Shown here in pieces: positions 29,981-37,957 of a stretch of 64,000 nucleotides of DNA. Every line of letters starts with the position of its first letter. The first letter of the stretch is position 1. Under the pieces are notes generated by a model. The model saw only the letters and a program-made list of their open reading frames with translations. It ran no database searches and had not been told where the DNA came from. Source of the stretch: Mesorhizobium tianshanense (GTDB lineage: Bacteria; Pseudomonadota; Alphaproteobacteria; Rhizobiales; Rhizobiaceae); contig NZ_VLKT01000008.1 of assembly GCF_007830515.1 (NCBI RefSeq), forward strand, positions 62,001 to 126,000. The letters run 5' to 3'. The position numbers and the translations under genes were made by a program.

Positions 29981-30601
29981 TCAGGCTTGATCGCCGATCA
30001 CCAGATCGGCAGGGCGGCGGCGGGCAAGCACGCGATCGATGTTGGGCATGTCGTTGGAGGCGATCCAGGCGCGGGCATCCTCGTCGGAGCGGCCATGCTC
30101 GTGCCATCGCTCGAGCAGCCGGCGCTCGAGTTCGGCGCGCGGCACATCGACGAAAATCGAGAAATCGAACAGCGGCGCCAGCCGCGACCAGGGTTCCTCG
30201 TCAAGCAGCAGGTAATTGCCCTCGACCAGGATGAACTTGGTCTCGGCAGCGACGATCGAGGCGGCGGCGCGCGACAATTCCATGCTCCTGTCGAACACCG
30301 GAATGGCGATGTCGGGTTCGGCCGCGCGGATGCGCTTCAGCAACGTTTCGAAGCCGGCAAAGTCAAAGGTTTCCGGGGCGCCCTTTCGCGCGCGCAGGCC
30401 GCGCACCTCGAGCACGACATCGTCGTAGTGGAACCCATCCATCGGCACGATTTCGGCCGCGCCTTCCGGCAGCAGCTCATGCAGGCGGGCCGAAAGCGTC
30501 GACTTGCCGGCGCCCGGAGGGCCGGCAATGGCGACGACAAAGCGCTGCGCCTTGCCGGCGCGCTTGAAGATGGTGGCGGCGAGATGAGCGACCTCGGACA
30601 T
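29981..30601 (-). CDS. P-loop kinase of the uridine/pantothenate kinase fold (FrcK-like)
   Basis: ATG at 30601 has AAAGG upstream; upstream codons are not used. The 206-residue protein has Walker A GPPGAGKSTLS (near residue 28), the substrate-binding block PMDGFHYDDVVL and the EGNYLLLDEEPW motif. This signature is shared by YggC-type kinases and by FrcK of the Sinorhizobium fructose ABC operon. The substrate is probably a sugar or nucleoside. No transporter is adjacent. Confidence 0.85.
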   Translation of the reverse strand: MSEVAHLAATIFKRAGKAQRFVVAIAGPPGAGKSTLSARLHELLPEGAAEIVPMDGFHYDDVVLEVRGLRARKGAPETFDFAGFETLLKRIRAAEPDIAIPVFDRSMELSRAAASIVAAETKFILVEGNYLLLDEEPWSRLAPLFDFSIFVDVPRAELERRLLERWHEHGRSDEDARAWIASNDMPNIDRVLARRRPADLVIGDQA

Positions 30602-30732
30602 GGTAGCCTTTCTGGGGAGCCTTTCCGGCTGGGCGTTTCCGATCGCATCTTGGCGGTAGTTCGCGGGAATTTCAAATCCGGGATTGTTGAAGGAACCGCA
30701 TAAGGAAGTTTGAGTCATTTGCCCGGCCGCGT

Positions 30733-30873
30733 ACCCCCACCCCTAACCCCTCCCCACAAGGGGGAGGGGGACGATGCCGCCGCTATTTCAGCCAGGACCG
30801 TCGAAGTTTGCTGCTGGACGGTGCAACCGCAAAGTTCCCCTCCCCCTTGTGGGGAGGGGTTAGGGGTGGGGGT
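30733..30873. repeat. 37-bp perfect inverted repeat, G/C-run intergenic element
   Basis: Arms 30733-30769 and 30837-30873 are exact reverse complements over 37 bases and enclose a 67-base loop. Each arm is made of C-runs and G-runs and itself contains a smaller hairpin (CCCCTCCCC-ACAA-GGGGG). The element fills most of the 365-base gap between the kinase and the mutarotase-like gene, where no protein is encoded. It resembles the C-rich palindromic intergenic repeats of rhizobia. Confidence 0.85.
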
Positions 30874-30966
30874 CCTCTTCGCAAGAATCCCTATGCGATT
30901 GCCCTGCCTCAAGGAGGGGAGGGTGAGGGCAGCGCAGACCTGAAGCGATTGCCCGGGGCAGCCCGC

Positions 30967-32076
30967 TCAGGCTGGGACCGACCTGCCGATCCGCAGGAAA
31001 TCGCTGTCGAAAGCGACGTCCCGCGTCGAACCGTCGACGGCCATGAGGCGCATATGCCCCTGTGCGGTGGCGATGTCGCGCGGCGGCTCGCCGCCGGCTT
31101 GTTGGGGCACAGCGCCGATGACGTGGCGGAACGAGACATTGCGGCCTTCGCCAAGCGCAAAGTCGGTCGCCACCCCTTCCCGCTTCAGCCAGTTGTCGCC
31201 CAGCGATGCGGCATGGCCGAGCGCGGTGCGGCCGTCCTCTATGCCGAGCACGCCGCGGTGGCGGCCGCTCCACGGCGCGTAGTCGCGGCCGCCATTGCTG
31301 ACCCACAGCATGGTGACCGGCAGTTCGGCCGGGTTCTTCAGCACCAGAACGAGATCGGCTTCCGCCCGGCGCGCCAGCGCGGTCCAGCCCGGTCCGCCAT
31401 GATCGGCCTCGACCAGCGTGACGAAATCCTCCCGGCTCTGGTCCATGCGATAGTCGGTCAGGTCGAGCGTGCCGCCACCGGCGGCGGGAAAGCGCGTCAG
31501 GTCGGTGGAACGCGCGGGATAGGCAAGCAGGAAACGGCCGCGGGCCGGATCAGGCTCCAGCGGATCATCCGGCGTTGCCGCGAATCGCTTCGGCGAGAAG
31601 GCGAGCCTGCCGCCGTCCTTCATCACCGTCATCGGATGATGGGCGACGGAAATCGCGCCCGAACCGCCGGAAAAGACATGTTCCTGGTAGAGAAAGGGAT
31701 GATCGTCGCGCAGGGTGAGGATCTTGTCGACCGTCGCGCCCATGACCTTGTGCCGCAACCTGAAAACGGCCCGCCAGCCATCGACCGTCGCCGCGCTGCC
31801 GACGACATCCCAGGGGCTGTTGGCCGGCCAGCCATGCAGGGGGGCCGCCTCGACATCGCTACGCGAAAACGGCGCGCAGAGAAAATCGCCGGACAGGCGA
31901 ACGGTGCCGGCGGGCAGGTCCTGCGGCAGCGTCTCGCGCGGTTCGTCGATCCAGGGCGCGCGATGCAACGGTTTTAGCCGGCGCCCGTCGATATCGACCG
32001 CCATGTCTGCAAGATGGCCGACGGTGAGATCGACCGTTACCGAAATGCCCTTTGCCTTGATCGTGATCCCGTCCAT
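30967..32076 (-). CDS. Galactose-mutarotase-fold protein (aldose epimerase-like)
   Basis: ATG at 32076 (MDGITIKAKGISVTV) with CAGGTG upstream is chosen over the longer frame. The 369-residue protein has the beta-rich order of aldose 1-epimerase-like proteins: GGHLADM-like start, PFLYQEHVFSGG, APWSGRHRGVLGIEDG. The canonical catalytic His and Glu are not certain. The family is involved in sugar anomer conversion or sugar binding. No operon partner is obvious. Confidence 0.7.
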   Translation of the reverse strand: MDGITIKAKGISVTVDLTVGHLADMAVDIDGRRLKPLHRAPWIDEPRETLPQDLPAGTVRLSGDFLCAPFSRSDVEAAPLHGWPANSPWDVVGSAATVDGWRAVFRLRHKVMGATVDKILTLRDDHPFLYQEHVFSGGSGAISVAHHPMTVMKDGGRLAFSPKRFAATPDDPLEPDPARGRFLLAYPARSTDLTRFPAAGGGTLDLTDYRMDQSREDFVTLVEADHGGPGWTALARRAEADLVLVLKNPAELPVTMLWVSNGGRDYAPWSGRHRGVLGIEDGRTALGHAASLGDNWLKREGVATDFALGEGRNVSFRHVIGAVPQQAGGEPPRDIATAQGHMRLMAVDGSTRDVAFDSDFLRIGRSVPA

Positions 32077-32222
32077 GGCGCACCTGCTGATTCTGTCGAT
32101 GCCAACAAAGCCCGCCTGGTGCCGGTTGCGCAAGCCGGGCAGCAGGCATTTCCGCGCCAGGACCTGCGCAGCGCCGGTCCGTCCCAGGATCTGTGGACAG
32201 GCGATGGTCCCGCCCACGACCA

Positions 32223-33188
32223 ATGTTAACCAAATGGACGGCGCCATTGCGTTACGCTAGTTTCCGTCCGTTTCAGCAACAGCTTGCGTTCAGTCCCATC
32301 TTGTCCAAACTGCGCCTCTTTCCGCTCATCCCAAGATTTGCCGCCGCACTTGCGCTGCTGCTGTTTGTCGCCGGCTGTACGACGACGACGCCGCCGGAGA
32401 CCATGTTGGCGGTGCCGGCTGCGCCGCAGAAATATGCGGCTGTCGTCATCGACGCCAGCAGCGGCAAGACGCTGTACGAAGCCAATTCGACGGCGCCGCG
32501 CTATCCGGCGTCGCTGACCAAGATGATGACGCTCTACCTTCTGTTCGAGGCGCTGGAGTCCGGCCGCATCAGCAAGGCAACGCAAATCCCGGTCTCGGCC
32601 AACGCCGCCGGGCAGCCGCCGACCAAGCTGCGCTTCAGGCGCGGCGAGACGATCGATGTCGAAACGGCGATCCGGGCGATCGTCGTCAAATCGGCCAATG
32701 ACGTGGCGGTCGCCGTCGCAGAATATCTCGGCGGCAGCGAAGACGCGTTTGCCGCGACGATGACCGCCAGGGCGCGCCAGCTCGGCATGCGCAGCACCGT
32801 CTTCCGCAACGCGTCTGGCCTGCCGGACGGCGTCCAGCAGACGACGGCGCGCGACATGGCGGTGCTCGGCATGGCGTTGCGCGCCCGCTTCCCGCAGCAT
32901 TTCCACTATTTCTCCGAAAGCGACTTCATGTTCCGGGGCAGGCTGGTGCGCGGCCACAACGACATGCTCGGCCGCGTCCGCGGCGTCAACGGCATCAAGA
33001 CAGGCTATATCAGAGCCTCCGGCTTCAACATCGTCACCTCCTACGATGCCGACGGCCGCCGGCTCATCCTCGTGGTGATGGGCGCCGACAGCGCGCGCCA
33101 GCGCAACGACCACGTCGAGGCGCTGATCCAGCGCAGCCTCTCGACGGCGACGGCCGCCACAACGCGGCTGCTGTATGCGCAGGAGTGA
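32223..33188 (+). CDS. D-alanyl-D-alanine carboxypeptidase family lipoprotein (PBP5-like)
   Basis: The enzyme has the three penicillin-binding motifs in order: SLTK (catalytic Ser), SAND and KTG (in GVNGIKTGY). It should trim the terminal D-Ala from peptidoglycan. A lipobox-like FVAGC near the N-terminus suggests a lipoprotein. The start is uncertain: ATG at 32223 lacks a ribosome site and a TTG at 32301 gives a tidier signal peptide. It lacks the long C-terminal domain of PBP5. Confidence 0.88.
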   Translation: MLTKWTAPLRYASFRPFQQQLAFSPILSKLRLFPLIPRFAAALALLLFVAGCTTTTPPETMLAVPAAPQKYAAVVIDASSGKTLYEANSTAPRYPASLTKMMTLYLLFEALESGRISKATQIPVSANAAGQPPTKLRFRRGETIDVETAIRAIVVKSANDVAVAVAEYLGGSEDAFAATMTARARQLGMRSTVFRNASGLPDGVQQTTARDMAVLGMALRARFPQHFHYFSESDFMFRGRLVRGHNDMLGRVRGVNGIKTGYIRASGFNIVTSYDADGRRLILVVMGADSARQRNDHVEALIQRSLSTATAATTRLLYAQE

Positions 33189-33242
33189 GGTTCGGCGGGG
33201 GCGAGCTCGTGATCGGCGTCAGCGATCCGTGTCAGTTTCAAC

Positions 33243-33271
33243 TTGACAGGTGACGGCAGTTATGCTAGGAA
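33243..33271 (+). promoter_or_regulatory. Sigma70-type promoter with extended -10
   Basis: TTGACA (33243-33248), exactly 17 bases, then TAGGAA (33266-33271) preceded by TGC. It would start transcription near 33279 and stop at the terminator 33300-33328, giving a transcript of only about 50 bases unless read through. It may serve the tRNA-Arg gene downstream. Confidence 0.45.
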
Positions 33272-33299
33272 TTTATTCATGGTGCTGACTGCGCCAACG

Positions 33300-33328
33300 A
33301 CCCGCCCGCCGAGGCGGGTTTTTCTTTT
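33300..33328 (+). terminator. Intrinsic terminator
   Basis: Perfect seven-base arms ACCCGCC (33300-33306) and GGCGGGT (33313-33319), a six-base loop, then TTTTCTTTT. It probably ends the carboxypeptidase transcript or a very short RNA from the promoter at 33243. Confidence 0.75.
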
Positions 33329-33569
33329 CGGGCTTCGGTGCCATTCTCCGATAGAACCGTGGGTTGTCGGCCTTCGGGCTTGCTCGCACCTTCGAGGATC
33401 ATGGCCGCTGCAGATCGTGGGCCTCCGTGGAATCCGAAAAATGCGTTATTCCGAGTTCGCAGCCCTGCCGCCGGCCACTTGCCCGTTGAAGCCCGCGCCT
33501 GCTTCCGCTAAGAAGCCGTGGCTGGCCGGTTTACCGGCTGGTTCGTTTTCCGGATCACCGGTCCTGAAG

Positions 33570-33646
<77 letters not shown>

Positions 33647-33662
33647 GTATCTTGTGGTCCGT

Positions 33663-34942
33663 TCCGGACACATGGGTTACGGTTTATACCGGAGACATGG
33701 GTAACACTTTTGGCCCGAAGGGGTTTTGGAGTGGTTCGAGCCTGCATGTCTCGTCATCGAAGTATCCCAAATCGTAGTCCATGAAGCTAGCCAGCCAGAT
33801 GTGGTCCTCGACCTGTTTGATGCCGACGGTCTGGCCAGCAAAGACGAGGCTGAGATTGATCTTCTTGCGATTGTAGCAGATGCGGCCGCATGTGGTGACG
33901 GTGACGGCCTTGTCGTGGAACGGATAGTCGAGATCGGGCAGACCAGCATAGGGACGCGTTGAGGGCGCGTAACGCTCTGCCGGACAGTCCATGTCGAGCG
34001 CCTGGTGCGGGCGTTCTGAGTTGAACTCGTCGATGAATTCATCGAACCTGGCCTGCTGCTGAAGGAAATTGGCGCCTGCCGGTTTGGTGGTTTCCTTCTT
34101 CAAGGTGAGGTGCATGCGCTCATGGCGCCCGTTCTGCTGCGGGCAGCCCGGCTTGATGCGCTCGATGTCGATGCCCAGGCGCAGCCACCAGACCGACAGC
34201 TTGCTGAGGTTGAACAGCGCGTTGGGGCTGGCGAAGGGCACGCCATTGTCGGTCCTGATCGCGCTCGGCAGCCCGAACTCCTTGAATACGCTCTCGAACA
34301 CGGTGAAGGCATAGGCTTCCTTGGTGGTCGAGAGCGCCTCGCAGGCGATGAGATTGCGGCTGGCAAAGTCGGTGATGGTCAGCGGATAGCAATAGCGCCG
34401 GTCGGCGAGCATGAACTCACCCTTGTAATCGGCGCACCACAGCTCGTTGGGTCGACAGCCGTTTGAAAGCGCTGTCCCCTTCGCCCTGTTGCGCCGCCGC
34501 TTGCGGCGCTCGACCATGCCGTGCCGGTCGAGCACCGCATGCACTGTCGAGATCGCAGGCCTGTGCACATCGGGATACAGCCGGGCCAGCCGCTCGCGTA
34601 TCTTCGGCGCGCCCCATGTCGGCTTGTCCTGCTTCAGGCGCACAATCAGCTTCTCGATTTGAAACGGAAGCTGATTGGCGTGGCGGTAAGGCCGGCGCGA
34701 CCGGTCCGTCAGCCCTTCCAGCCCGCTATCGTTGTAGCGCGCGAGGATCTTGTAGCCGGTCTTGCGCGAAATATCGAAATCCCGGCAAAGCATCGCCATC
34801 TTCTCACCGTCCAGAAGCCGGGCGATGAACTTCAGCCGCTCTTCCATGACGTTACACTCCTTCCAAGGCACCTTGCTCTCCTTGCAAAGGGCCGAAAGTG
34901 TAACCCATCTATCCGGAATGAACTGTCACCCATCTCTCGGGA
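33663..34942. mobile_element. IS481-family insertion sequence, likely intact
   Basis: About 1.28 kb with imperfect terminal inverted repeats: the left end (33663-33715, TCCGGACACATGGGTTAC...) and the reverse complement of the right end (34890-34942, TCCCGAGAGATGGGTGAC...) match at about 40 of 53 positions. Both ends contain two repeats of ATGGGT. The transposase frame fills the element. The outer limits and target duplication could not be fixed. It begins 17 bases after the tRNA. Confidence 0.85.
33684..34847 (-). CDS. IS481-family transposase
   Basis: The start is ATG at 34847 (MEERLKFIARLLDGEKMAML), with GGAAGGAG upstream. The 387-residue protein has an HTH (MLCRDFDISRKTGYKILARY), a second HTH, and an rve/DDE catalytic core: D in LWCADYKGEF, D in AIRTDNGVPF and E in NGRHERMHLTLK. 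It ends inside the left terminal repeat. No frameshift or stop interrupts it, so it may be active. Confidence 0.93.
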   Translation of the reverse strand: MEERLKFIARLLDGEKMAMLCRDFDISRKTGYKILARYNDSGLEGLTDRSRRPYRHANQLPFQIEKLIVRLKQDKPTWGAPKIRERLARLYPDVHRPAISTVHAVLDRHGMVERRKRRRNRAKGTALSNGCRPNELWCADYKGEFMLADRRYCYPLTITDFASRNLIACEALSTTKEAYAFTVFESVFKEFGLPSAIRTDNGVPFASPNALFNLSKLSVWWLRLGIDIERIKPGCPQQNGRHERMHLTLKKETTKPAGANFLQQQARFDEFIDEFNSERPHQALDMDCPAERYAPSTRPYAGLPDLDYPFHDKAVTVTTCGRICYNRKKINLSLVFAGQTVGIKQVEDHIWLASFMDYDLGYFDDETCRLEPLQNPFGPKVLPMSPV

Positions 34943-35020
34943 AGGGCAGTAATATCAATTATTTAAAGTTTTGATAAGTCTTACCAAGTAAATTGCCTTA
35001 CATTTGCTTGGGGGGACGAC

Positions 35021-36028
35021 ATGACAAACCACATATTTTCGGTTGCTATTCATCATCAGCAGCGGGGCGTCGATGGTGCCTATACCGTATTGTCGGGAAA
35101 TAGCGCTATTGCCGTTAGTCAAACAGCCACACGGCTGATTGACGAACTGCACAAGCTTTACGCGCGGCGAGCATCGAAGGCCTATGGTAAATTCGCGAGT
35201 GACACCGTGAACTATCCTACTTCGACTAATCTCCAAAATTACCTCGAAGGAACGACGGATTTTGAAGCGTTAACACTCGCCCTGATGGCGACGCTGGCGA
35301 AGCAGGCACAAGCGAAGTCAGCCTCCACCGGTGGACACGTCTTTTTCGCGCACTTCGAGCGAGAGAAAGCTCAATATCTTTTGGTCGCTATCGTAACCGA
35401 CAAGCTTAGCGCCGCCCTGACGGCCAATCAGGACCTTGAGGATGTCAAACATCTCGACGTCGAAGGTTTCCGCTTTGCCGGCCGTGTGGGCGTCACCGGG
35501 TGGGCCGCAGGAGAGCAGCGCTACATAGGGTTCTTAAAGGGCAAGGGCGCCGTCTCGGACTACTTCAAGGAATTTCTCGGTTGCGATACGACGATTCAGA
35601 GTCGCGTGGAGACGACGTCTCTCGTCAACGCGCTCAAGACATTTGCCGATCGGCAAAAGTTTGATGCTGCGCAACGAGAGATGTTCATGGACAAGGCCCT
35701 AAGTATCTGTGACCGCGACGCCCGAGACGACAGGCCGGTCGACTTTGCCACCCTCGCGAACGAGCTTCACCCGGAAAACCCAGAAGCCCTTGTCGAAGTT
35801 CTTGCAGACCCCAAACTCAGCCTTAACGACGGCTTCGTCGCTGACCGGCGAGCCCTGAAGGGGCTTGTGAACTTCAAGAAGAAGACAGCAAATTGGTCAG
35901 TTGAGTTTGAGCGAAGGGCTCTCCACGCCGGCAAGGTTAGGTACAATCCAGAGGAGAAGTCGATAACTCTGATGGATGTACCAGAGGATATGCAGCGAGA
36001 GTTGGGCGAGGAAATGCGCGATGGCTAG
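35021..36028 (+). CDS. NdpA/YejK-family nucleoid-associated protein
   Basis: The 335-residue protein has the same length as E. coli YejK and keeps the family core: LVAIVTDKLSAALT, ED(V)KHLDVEGFRFAGRVGV, WAAGEQRYIGFLKGKG and VSDYFKEFLGCDT. NdpA proteins bind DNA in the nucleoid, sometimes single strands. GGGGGGACGAC precedes the ATG. It is the first gene of a two-gene cassette in the tRNA-Arg island and its codon use looks less GC-rich than neighbouring genes. It is unusual for NdpA to be linked to a membrane protein, so a defence or plasmid-maintenance role is worth testing. Confidence 0.9.
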   Translation: MTNHIFSVAIHHQQRGVDGAYTVLSGNSAIAVSQTATRLIDELHKLYARRASKAYGKFASDTVNYPTSTNLQNYLEGTTDFEALTLALMATLAKQAQAKSASTGGHVFFAHFEREKAQYLLVAIVTDKLSAALTANQDLEDVKHLDVEGFRFAGRVGVTGWAAGEQRYIGFLKGKGAVSDYFKEFLGCDTTIQSRVETTSLVNALKTFADRQKFDAAQREMFMDKALSICDRDARDDRPVDFATLANELHPENPEALVEVLADPKLSLNDGFVADRRALKGLVNFKKKTANWSVEFERRALHAGKVRYNPEEKSITLMDVPEDMQRELGEEMRDG

Positions 36029-37208
36029 ATCCATCGCTTGGAGCGACCTGCTCGAGATCTATCAGAATGCCAAGTGGCAGGAGGGCGATAACGCCAACGT
36101 CTTCGTCCAAACTGAGAACATCGCCCAGACCTTCGAGTTGGTCGAGACGTCCGACAAGGCAGAGTATGATGCTAATCTTGCAGCGTTGGTAGATCAAACG
36201 GCTATCGGTGTCGGCAAGACAATTCCGGCACGGATCGGCTCTCCGCGGCTCTCGCTGGGTGTTTTGGCTGACAATTGGGACGGCGTGATTGCCTCTCCTG
36301 AAGCCAGGACGCGGGAACCGACAGCCTTCTTCATCAAGGGTGACAGTACGCATTCAGGCAAAACGCCGCCGACCGAGCAGATGGTTCGCTATAGAAAGAT
36401 GCTTGAGTTCGTTGGCTTGCTTGGCAAGACGGCCTTGTTTCTAGATGTGCAGCGACAGACGTTCGTTTACTTCAAAGAGAATAGGGTCGAGATACCAATT
36501 CGCTTCGAAGCGTCGGACCTGAAGTTGATCGACCCGGACGGCGTCTCGGCGATCAGGGAAGCGCTGGACGGCGCTGTACACACCGAGCAGCGTCTTGCGA
36601 TCCTGACGAACGCGGTCATTGCGCTGACAGTCTCACAGCCGTCCGAAAACCGCTTTATGTATCTCGCGCAAAATGCCGGAGAGATCGCCAGTCGCGTTCG
36701 CGACGGCTATAGACTATTCGCGTCAAGTTTCTCCTACTCGAAAATCCGCGGAGAGGTCGAAGCCGCCCAATCCGACTACGTCAGCCGGATGCACAAGACG
36801 TTCGTCGACATTCAAGGTCAGCTTCTCGGGCTCCCAGTAGCCACCGTCGTTGTCGCCACGCAACTGAAGGCGGCCAACGTCTGCGGTCCGGAGGCATGGG
36901 CAAATCTCGCTGTTACCGCCGGCGCTTGGCTATTTGCCGCGCTCCTCATCGGGTCCTGCGTCAATCAATGGTACACGCTCAAGTCGATAGGAGCTGATAT
37001 CGACCGTCAGTCAAGGAAGCTCACACGCGACTTCAGCGAAATCAGTGCAATGTTCTCGGACGCATTCAAGGCTCTGAAGACTCGGCTCTGCTGGCACCGC
37101 ACAGCTCTCATTGTAATCTGTGGGATTGCATTGTCTGGTGCAGTTTTTGCCACGGTCGTATTCCGCTCCGTAACGGGTGTGGACATTCTCGGGAGCTGTC
37201 TCAAATAG
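36021..37208 (+). CDS. Unknown protein with C-terminal membrane segments, partner of NdpA
   Basis: I do not recognise a family. ATG at 36021 has GAGGA upstream and overlaps the end of the NdpA gene by eight bases, so translation is coupled. The 395-residue protein has a soluble N-terminal part of about 260 residues (alpha/beta, no catalytic motif that I can name), then hydrophobic stretches at about 265-281, 293-315 and 361-383. A coiled, charged stretch (residues 225-262) precedes the first. This is the architecture of sensor-plus-membrane-effector proteins of phage-defence systems, by analogy only. Confidence 0.82.
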   Translation: MARSIAWSDLLEIYQNAKWQEGDNANVFVQTENIAQTFELVETSDKAEYDANLAALVDQTAIGVGKTIPARIGSPRLSLGVLADNWDGVIASPEARTREPTAFFIKGDSTHSGKTPPTEQMVRYRKMLEFVGLLGKTALFLDVQRQTFVYFKENRVEIPIRFEASDLKLIDPDGVSAIREALDGAVHTEQRLAILTNAVIALTVSQPSENRFMYLAQNAGEIASRVRDGYRLFASSFSYSKIRGEVEAAQSDYVSRMHKTFVDIQGQLLGLPVATVVVATQLKAANVCGPEAWANLAVTAGAWLFAALLIGSCVNQWYTLKSIGADIDRQSRKLTRDFSEISAMFSDAFKALKTRLCWHRTALIVICGIALSGAVFATVVFRSVTGVDILGSCLK

Positions 37209-37269
37209 CAATGTCGGTTCGAGCGAGTGACTGGTGTTGCCCGGAGTTCGACGAACCATTGGAAGACCA

Positions 37270-37318
37270 CTGCCCTCCGAAGTCAGAGGTGACAGGTCGA
37301 ATCCTGTCGGGTGCGCCA
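37270..37318 (+). pseudogene. Degenerate 3' half of tRNA-Arg (attR-like remnant)
   Basis: This 49-base stretch matches the last 50 bases of the intact tRNA-Arg(CCG) with two substitutions and one missing T (T-loop TTCGAAT becomes TCGAAT). The 5' half is replaced by unrelated sequence, so it cannot fold as a tRNA. It marks the far boundary of the 3.7-kb island and is probably the original, displaced tRNA end. Confidence 0.9.
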
Positions 37319-37351
37319 TTCGGACTAGGTCCCTAGCGGATACAGCCGCCA

Positions 37352-37891
37352 TCAGCCCCTGCCAGCACCCGTCCCTGCATTCACCCCATCCAGCAGCGCC
37401 AGCAGCCCCTTCAGAATCTCCACCGGCGGCGGCGGGCAGCCTGGAATGTGCAGATCGACGGGCAGCACCTCCGACACGCCGCCCGTGACGGCGTAGCTGC
37501 CGGCGAAGCAGCCGCCGTTTCTGGCGCAGTCGCCGAGGGCGACCACCCATTTGGGGTTGGGTGTCGCGTCCCAGGTTCGCTTCAGCGCCTCGCGCATGTT
37601 TTTGGTGACCGGCCCGGTGACGAGCAGCACGTCGGCATGGCGCGGCGAGGCGACGAAGCGGATGCCGAAGCGCTCGATGTCGTAGAAGGCGTTGCTGAGC
37701 GCATGCATCTCGAGTTCGCAGCCGTTGCAGGAACCGGCGTCGACCGCCCGGATCGACAGGCTTCGGCCCAGCCGCATGCGGGCAGCGCCATCGAGGGCGC
37801 GGGCGAGCTCGTCGACCGCGGCATCGCTCGCCGCCGGTGGAGGCTCGGTGAGCGGGGGGCGTATCAGGCTTTCGAAGAGAAGCTTGCGCAT
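37352..37891 (-). CDS. Hydrogenase-4/complex I-like small iron-sulfur subunit (HyfI/NuoB type)
   Basis: The 179-residue protein keeps the cluster N2 ligands: SCNGCELE (two Cys), GDCARNGGCF and PGCPPPP. These coordinate one 4Fe-4S cluster next to the large subunit. The N-terminus has no transport signal, so it lies on the cytoplasmic side. It is the last gene of the six-gene hyf-like operon, separated from the large-subunit gene by a palindromic repeat. The cluster is intact although the partner subunit has lost its NiFe site. Confidence 0.9.
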   Translation of the reverse strand: MRKLLFESLIRPPLTEPPPAASDAAVDELARALDGAARMRLGRSLSIRAVDAGSCNGCELEMHALSNAFYDIERFGIRFVASPRHADVLLVTGPVTKNMREALKRTWDATPNPKWVVALGDCARNGGCFAGSYAVTGGVSEVLPVDLHIPGCPPPPVEILKGLLALLDGVNAGTGAGRG

Positions 37892-37911
37892 GACAGCGTG
37901 CCTTCTTGTTT

Positions 37912-37957
37912 GACCATGATTCTTTTTGCTTTCGCTGACCTTTTCGGGATCATGGTT
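37912..37957. repeat. Rhizobiales-type palindromic element between large- and small-subunit genes
   Basis: Arms ACCATGAT (37913-37920) and ATCATGGT (37949-37956) flank an AT-rich loop containing CTTTTCGGGATCATG. It belongs with the elements at 17144 and 20430 and sits exactly between two co-operonic genes. Confidence 0.65.

Larger units (their letters stand above)
33647..37318. mobile_element. Small genomic island inserted at tRNA-Arg
   Basis: The segment lies between the intact tRNA-Arg and a degenerate duplicate of its 3' half (37270-37318). That is the footprint of integration into a tRNA 3' end, where the incoming element rebuilds the gene. Contents: an IS481-family element and a two-gene cassette. 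GC is visibly lower than in flanking genes around 34950-37200. No integrase gene is present, so the element is probably a decayed remnant or was reduced by the IS insertion. Confidence 0.75.

Noticed and set aside
30808..31977. A plus-strand frame opposite the mutarotase-like gene
   Set aside because: Product is Arg/Gly-rich, starts inside the 37-base inverted repeat and shows no domain; the minus-strand gene has a normal composition.
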